From Rickettsiella endosymbiont of Rhagonycha lignosa (GTDB lineage: Bacteria > Pseudomonadota > Gammaproteobacteria > Diplorickettsiales > Diplorickettsiaceae): a stretch of DNA of 64,000 bases. How positions within the stretch are numbered: the stretch's first letter is position 1; every line of letters starts with the position of its first letter. The notes under the pieces are model-generated. The model was given only the letters and a program-made list of their open reading frames with translations, searched no databases and was not told the origin of the DNA. The stretch lies in NCBI RefSeq assembly GCF_964031165.1, contig NZ_OZ035011.1, positions 1,168,001-1,232,000 on the forward strand, read 5' to 3'. The position numbers and the translations under genes are program-made. Positions 62,054 through 64,000 of this stretch are shown here, piece after piece.

Positions 62054-63295
62054 CAACACCTTTTTCAATATGGCTAAGGCTTCATCTAATTGTTCTTTAC
62101 TGATGACTAAAGGTGGTGCTAAACGAATAACCGTATCGTGCGTCTCGTAACTTAATAAACCATGCTCTAGTAATTGTAAAACAATAGCACGACCTTTCGC
62201 GTAACGTGAGTCAAGTTCTACACCGATAAATAAACCTTTTCCGCGAATTTCTTTGATTAGCGGGGATGAAATTTCTAATAGATTTTGATGTAAATAATCG
62301 CCCAACTCTTCTGAACGCTGGATTAGATTTTCTTCAAACAGGATATTTAAAGCTTCTAACGCAACTGCCACGGCTAGAGGGTTACCGCCAAAAGTGCTGC
62401 CGTGATCACCCGGTGTAAAAACATTCATGACATCACGACGACTTAAAAACAATGACACCGGTAATAAACCACCGCCTAATGCTTTACCTAAAATCAAAGC
62501 ATCCGGTTTAACGTTTTCATGTTCACAGGCTAAAAATTTACCGGTTCTACCTAAGCCAGTTTGTATTTCATCAAGAATAAGTAAAACATTACGTTCTCGA
62601 CAAATTTGTGCAACGGTTTGCAAATAGCCTTTTGGTGGCACAACAATGCCGCGTTCACCTTGAATAGGCTCAACCAAAAAAGCCGCTGTATTAGGAGTTA
62701 TTGCCGCCGCTAAAGCTTCTGCATCACCATATTCTATCGTTTTGAATCCTGGGGCAAATGGACCAAAACCGAACTGATATTGTGGCTTTGATGACATACC
62801 CACCACGGTTGTGGTACGACCATGAAAGTTGCCTCGACAAACAATGATTTCGGCTTGGTTCTTTGCCACTTTCTTAATGGTGTACGCCCATTTTCTAGCC
62901 GCTTTAATCGCTGTTTCTACCGCTTCAACACCGGTATTCATCGGTAAAGCGCTATCCATCTGCGCTAAATCACAAACCCGTTTTAAAAAAGCACCCAAGC
63001 GATCACTATAAAAAGCGCGCGAGCAAATCGATAAGCGTTGCGCTTGCTGTGTTAAAACCTTTACTAAGCGCGGATGACTGTGCCCATGACTGACTGCGGA
63101 ATAAGCACTCATCATATCGATATAGCGCTTACCAGAAATATCCCAAAGTTCTGCACCTAAGCCGCGGCTGAGCACTACGGGTAAAGGATCGTAATTGGCC
63201 GCACCATAATGTTGTTCAAGCTCGATAGGGTTATTATGCATTTGGTCATTAGAAAAGGTGGATTGTTGATCAACAATAACGCTTTGTTTACTCAT
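62036..63295 (-). CDS. rocD: Ornithine aminotransferase
   Basis: Transfers the delta-amino group of ornithine to 2-oxoglutarate, giving glutamate semialdehyde and glutamate. The 419-residue class III aminotransferase shows D242 in LLILDEIQTGLGRTG and the PLP lysine K271 in LGKALGGG, and the YSAVSHGHSHPR segment typical of ornithine enzymes rather than acetylornithine ones. Its start overlaps the end of the arginase gene by four bases, so the two form an arginine-to-glutamate route. Confidence 0.92.
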   Translation of the reverse strand: MSKQSVIVDQQSTFSNDQMHNNPIELEQHYGAANYDPLPVVLSRGLGAELWDISGKRYIDMMSAYSAVSHGHSHPRLVKVLTQQAQRLSICSRAFYSDRLGAFLKRVCDLAQMDSALPMNTGVEAVETAIKAARKWAYTIKKVAKNQAEIIVCRGNFHGRTTTVVGMSSKPQYQFGFGPFAPGFKTIEYGDAEALAAAITPNTAAFLVEPIQGERGIVVPPKGYLQTVAQICRERNVLLILDEIQTGLGRTGKFLACEHENVKPDALILGKALGGGLLPVSLFLSRRDVMNVFTPGDHGSTFGGNPLAVAVALEALNILFEENLIQRSEELGDYLHQNLLEISSPLIKEIRGKGLFIGVELDSRYAKGRAIVLQLLEHGLLSYETHDTVIRLAPPLVISKEQLDEALAILKKVLLAKTA

Positions 63296-64000
63296 TTAAT
63301 TTGAACTCCAAAAATACTCAGCAATATTTCTTGAATTAATCTTTCCGTTTTTTGATTTTTATCATGATAAGGGTTGTATTCAACCACTTCAACTCCAATA
63401 AGTTGTAATTCTTGGCGTAATTGGATCAGCACTTGGCATAAATCCTCTCCTGAAATACCATTTGCTTCTGGCACACCAACGCCGGGTGCATCAAAAGGAT
63501 CAATAGCATCTAAATCCAAACTGACCCCAAATCTGGAACTGTTTTCTTTAACATAGGCGATCGCTTCAGAAAATACAGTATCTAAACCACGCTGTTCAAT
63601 TGCTTGCATAGTATAGATACGTACGCCTAAACGCTGTAATAATTTTTCTTCTTCCGTTTCAAAACTACGGATGCCAATTAAAACCAGGCGTTTCGGATTT
63701 ATTTTGGGACGAGGGATAGCAATCTGTGTGAGCGAGGTATCACCATAACCTAAAAGTGTCGCTAAGGGCATGCCATGAATATTACCGGTCGCTGTCGTTT
63801 CAAACGTATGACTATCCATGTGTGCATCGATCCAAATTAAGCCCAATTCTCCATTTTGTTGCTGTGCTAGCGCAGCCGCGACGCCACTCCAAGTGCCTAT
63901 GGCACAGGAATGATCTCCACCCAACACAGCAAAAGGTTGATGTTGTTGGATTAAATCGTAAGTTATAGCCGCTAATTCAGTATTAAGCTCTACCACACGT
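63292..64000 (-). CDS. rocF: Arginase (partial, start outside the window)
   Basis: Hydrolyses arginine to ornithine and urea with two manganese ions. The visible 236 or so residues contain all metal-binding motifs: GGDHS, DAHMDSH and SLDLDAIDP, plus the GVGVPEANGIS loop typical of arginase rather than agmatinase. The frame is still open at 64000, so the first part is cut off. Directly upstream of rocD with a four-base overlap. Confidence 0.9.
   Translation of the reverse strand, partial: RVVELNTELAAITYDLIQQHQPFAVLGGDHSCAIGTWSGVAAALAQQQNGELGLIWIDAHMDSHTFETTATGNIHGMPLATLLGYGDTSLTQIAIPRPKINPKRLVLIGIRSFETEEEKLLQRLGVRIYTMQAIEQRGLDTVFSEAIAYVKENSSRFGVSLDLDAIDPFDAPGVGVPEANGISGEDLCQVLIQLRQELQLIGVEVVEYNPYHDKNQKTERLIQEILLSIFGVQIK

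Overview
The window is an AT-rich chromosomal segment from a gammaproteobacterium. The gene order and protein families (metY-rimP-nusA-infB-rbfA-truB, the continuous str-S10-spc-alpha ribosomal cluster, and tRNA-secE-nusG-rplKAJL-rpoBC) fit the order Legionellales. The accessory genes suggest a host-associated lineage near Coxiella and Rickettsiella: an AnkH-like ankyrin/cysteine-protease protein, a SidF/SopB-type phosphoinositide phosphatase and several orphan genes that look like secreted effectors. The lineage is inferred from these families; no 16S rRNA gene is present to confirm it.

Region by region. 1-4.1 kb: a frameshifted coiled-coil ORF, a GNAT acetyltransferase flanked by a decayed duplicate of the aminopeptidase 3' end, an M17 aminopeptidase and alanine dehydrogenase. 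4.1-7.8 kb: dnaG, yqeY and rpsU (a macromolecular synthesis operon without rpoD) diverging from tsaD. 7.8-11.5 kb: an orphan gene, plsY, orn-efp and an unlisted 56-residue His/Gly/Pro-rich gene with its own terminator. 11.5-18.0 kb: the metY-rimP-nusA-infB-rbfA-truB operon. 18.2-21.2 kb: an accessory island with an orphan gene, an AnkH-like gene and a translationally coupled small gene. 21.4-25.8 kb: a glycosyltransferase and O-antigen ligase pair, asd and prmB. 25.9-26.3 kb: a stand-alone HPt protein. 26.4-44.9 kb: thirty-three consecutive leftward translation, transcription and secretion genes from rpsL to rplQ, read from one near-consensus promoter. 45.3-48.1 kb: the phosphoinositide phosphatase gene, inserted between rpoC and rpsL. 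48.3-61.3 kb: rpoC, rpoB, rplL, rplJ (with an L10 leader), rplA, rplK, nusG, secE and tRNAs Trp, Thr, Gly and Tyr, with no tufB. 61.4-64.0 kb: a MarC-family membrane protein, then ornithine aminotransferase and a partial arginase.

Besides genes, the window carries a dispersed intergenic repeat (four long copies and at least three fragments). In six of seven copies the same conserved end faces the start of the next gene, and some copies supply promoter-like or Shine-Dalgarno sequence (orn, dnaG). A different 143-bp palindromic MITE-like element lies between metY and rimP. The most interesting loci are the phosphatase-effector candidate inside the RNA polymerase/ribosome cluster, the AnkH-like gene with its coupled partner, and the repeat family.
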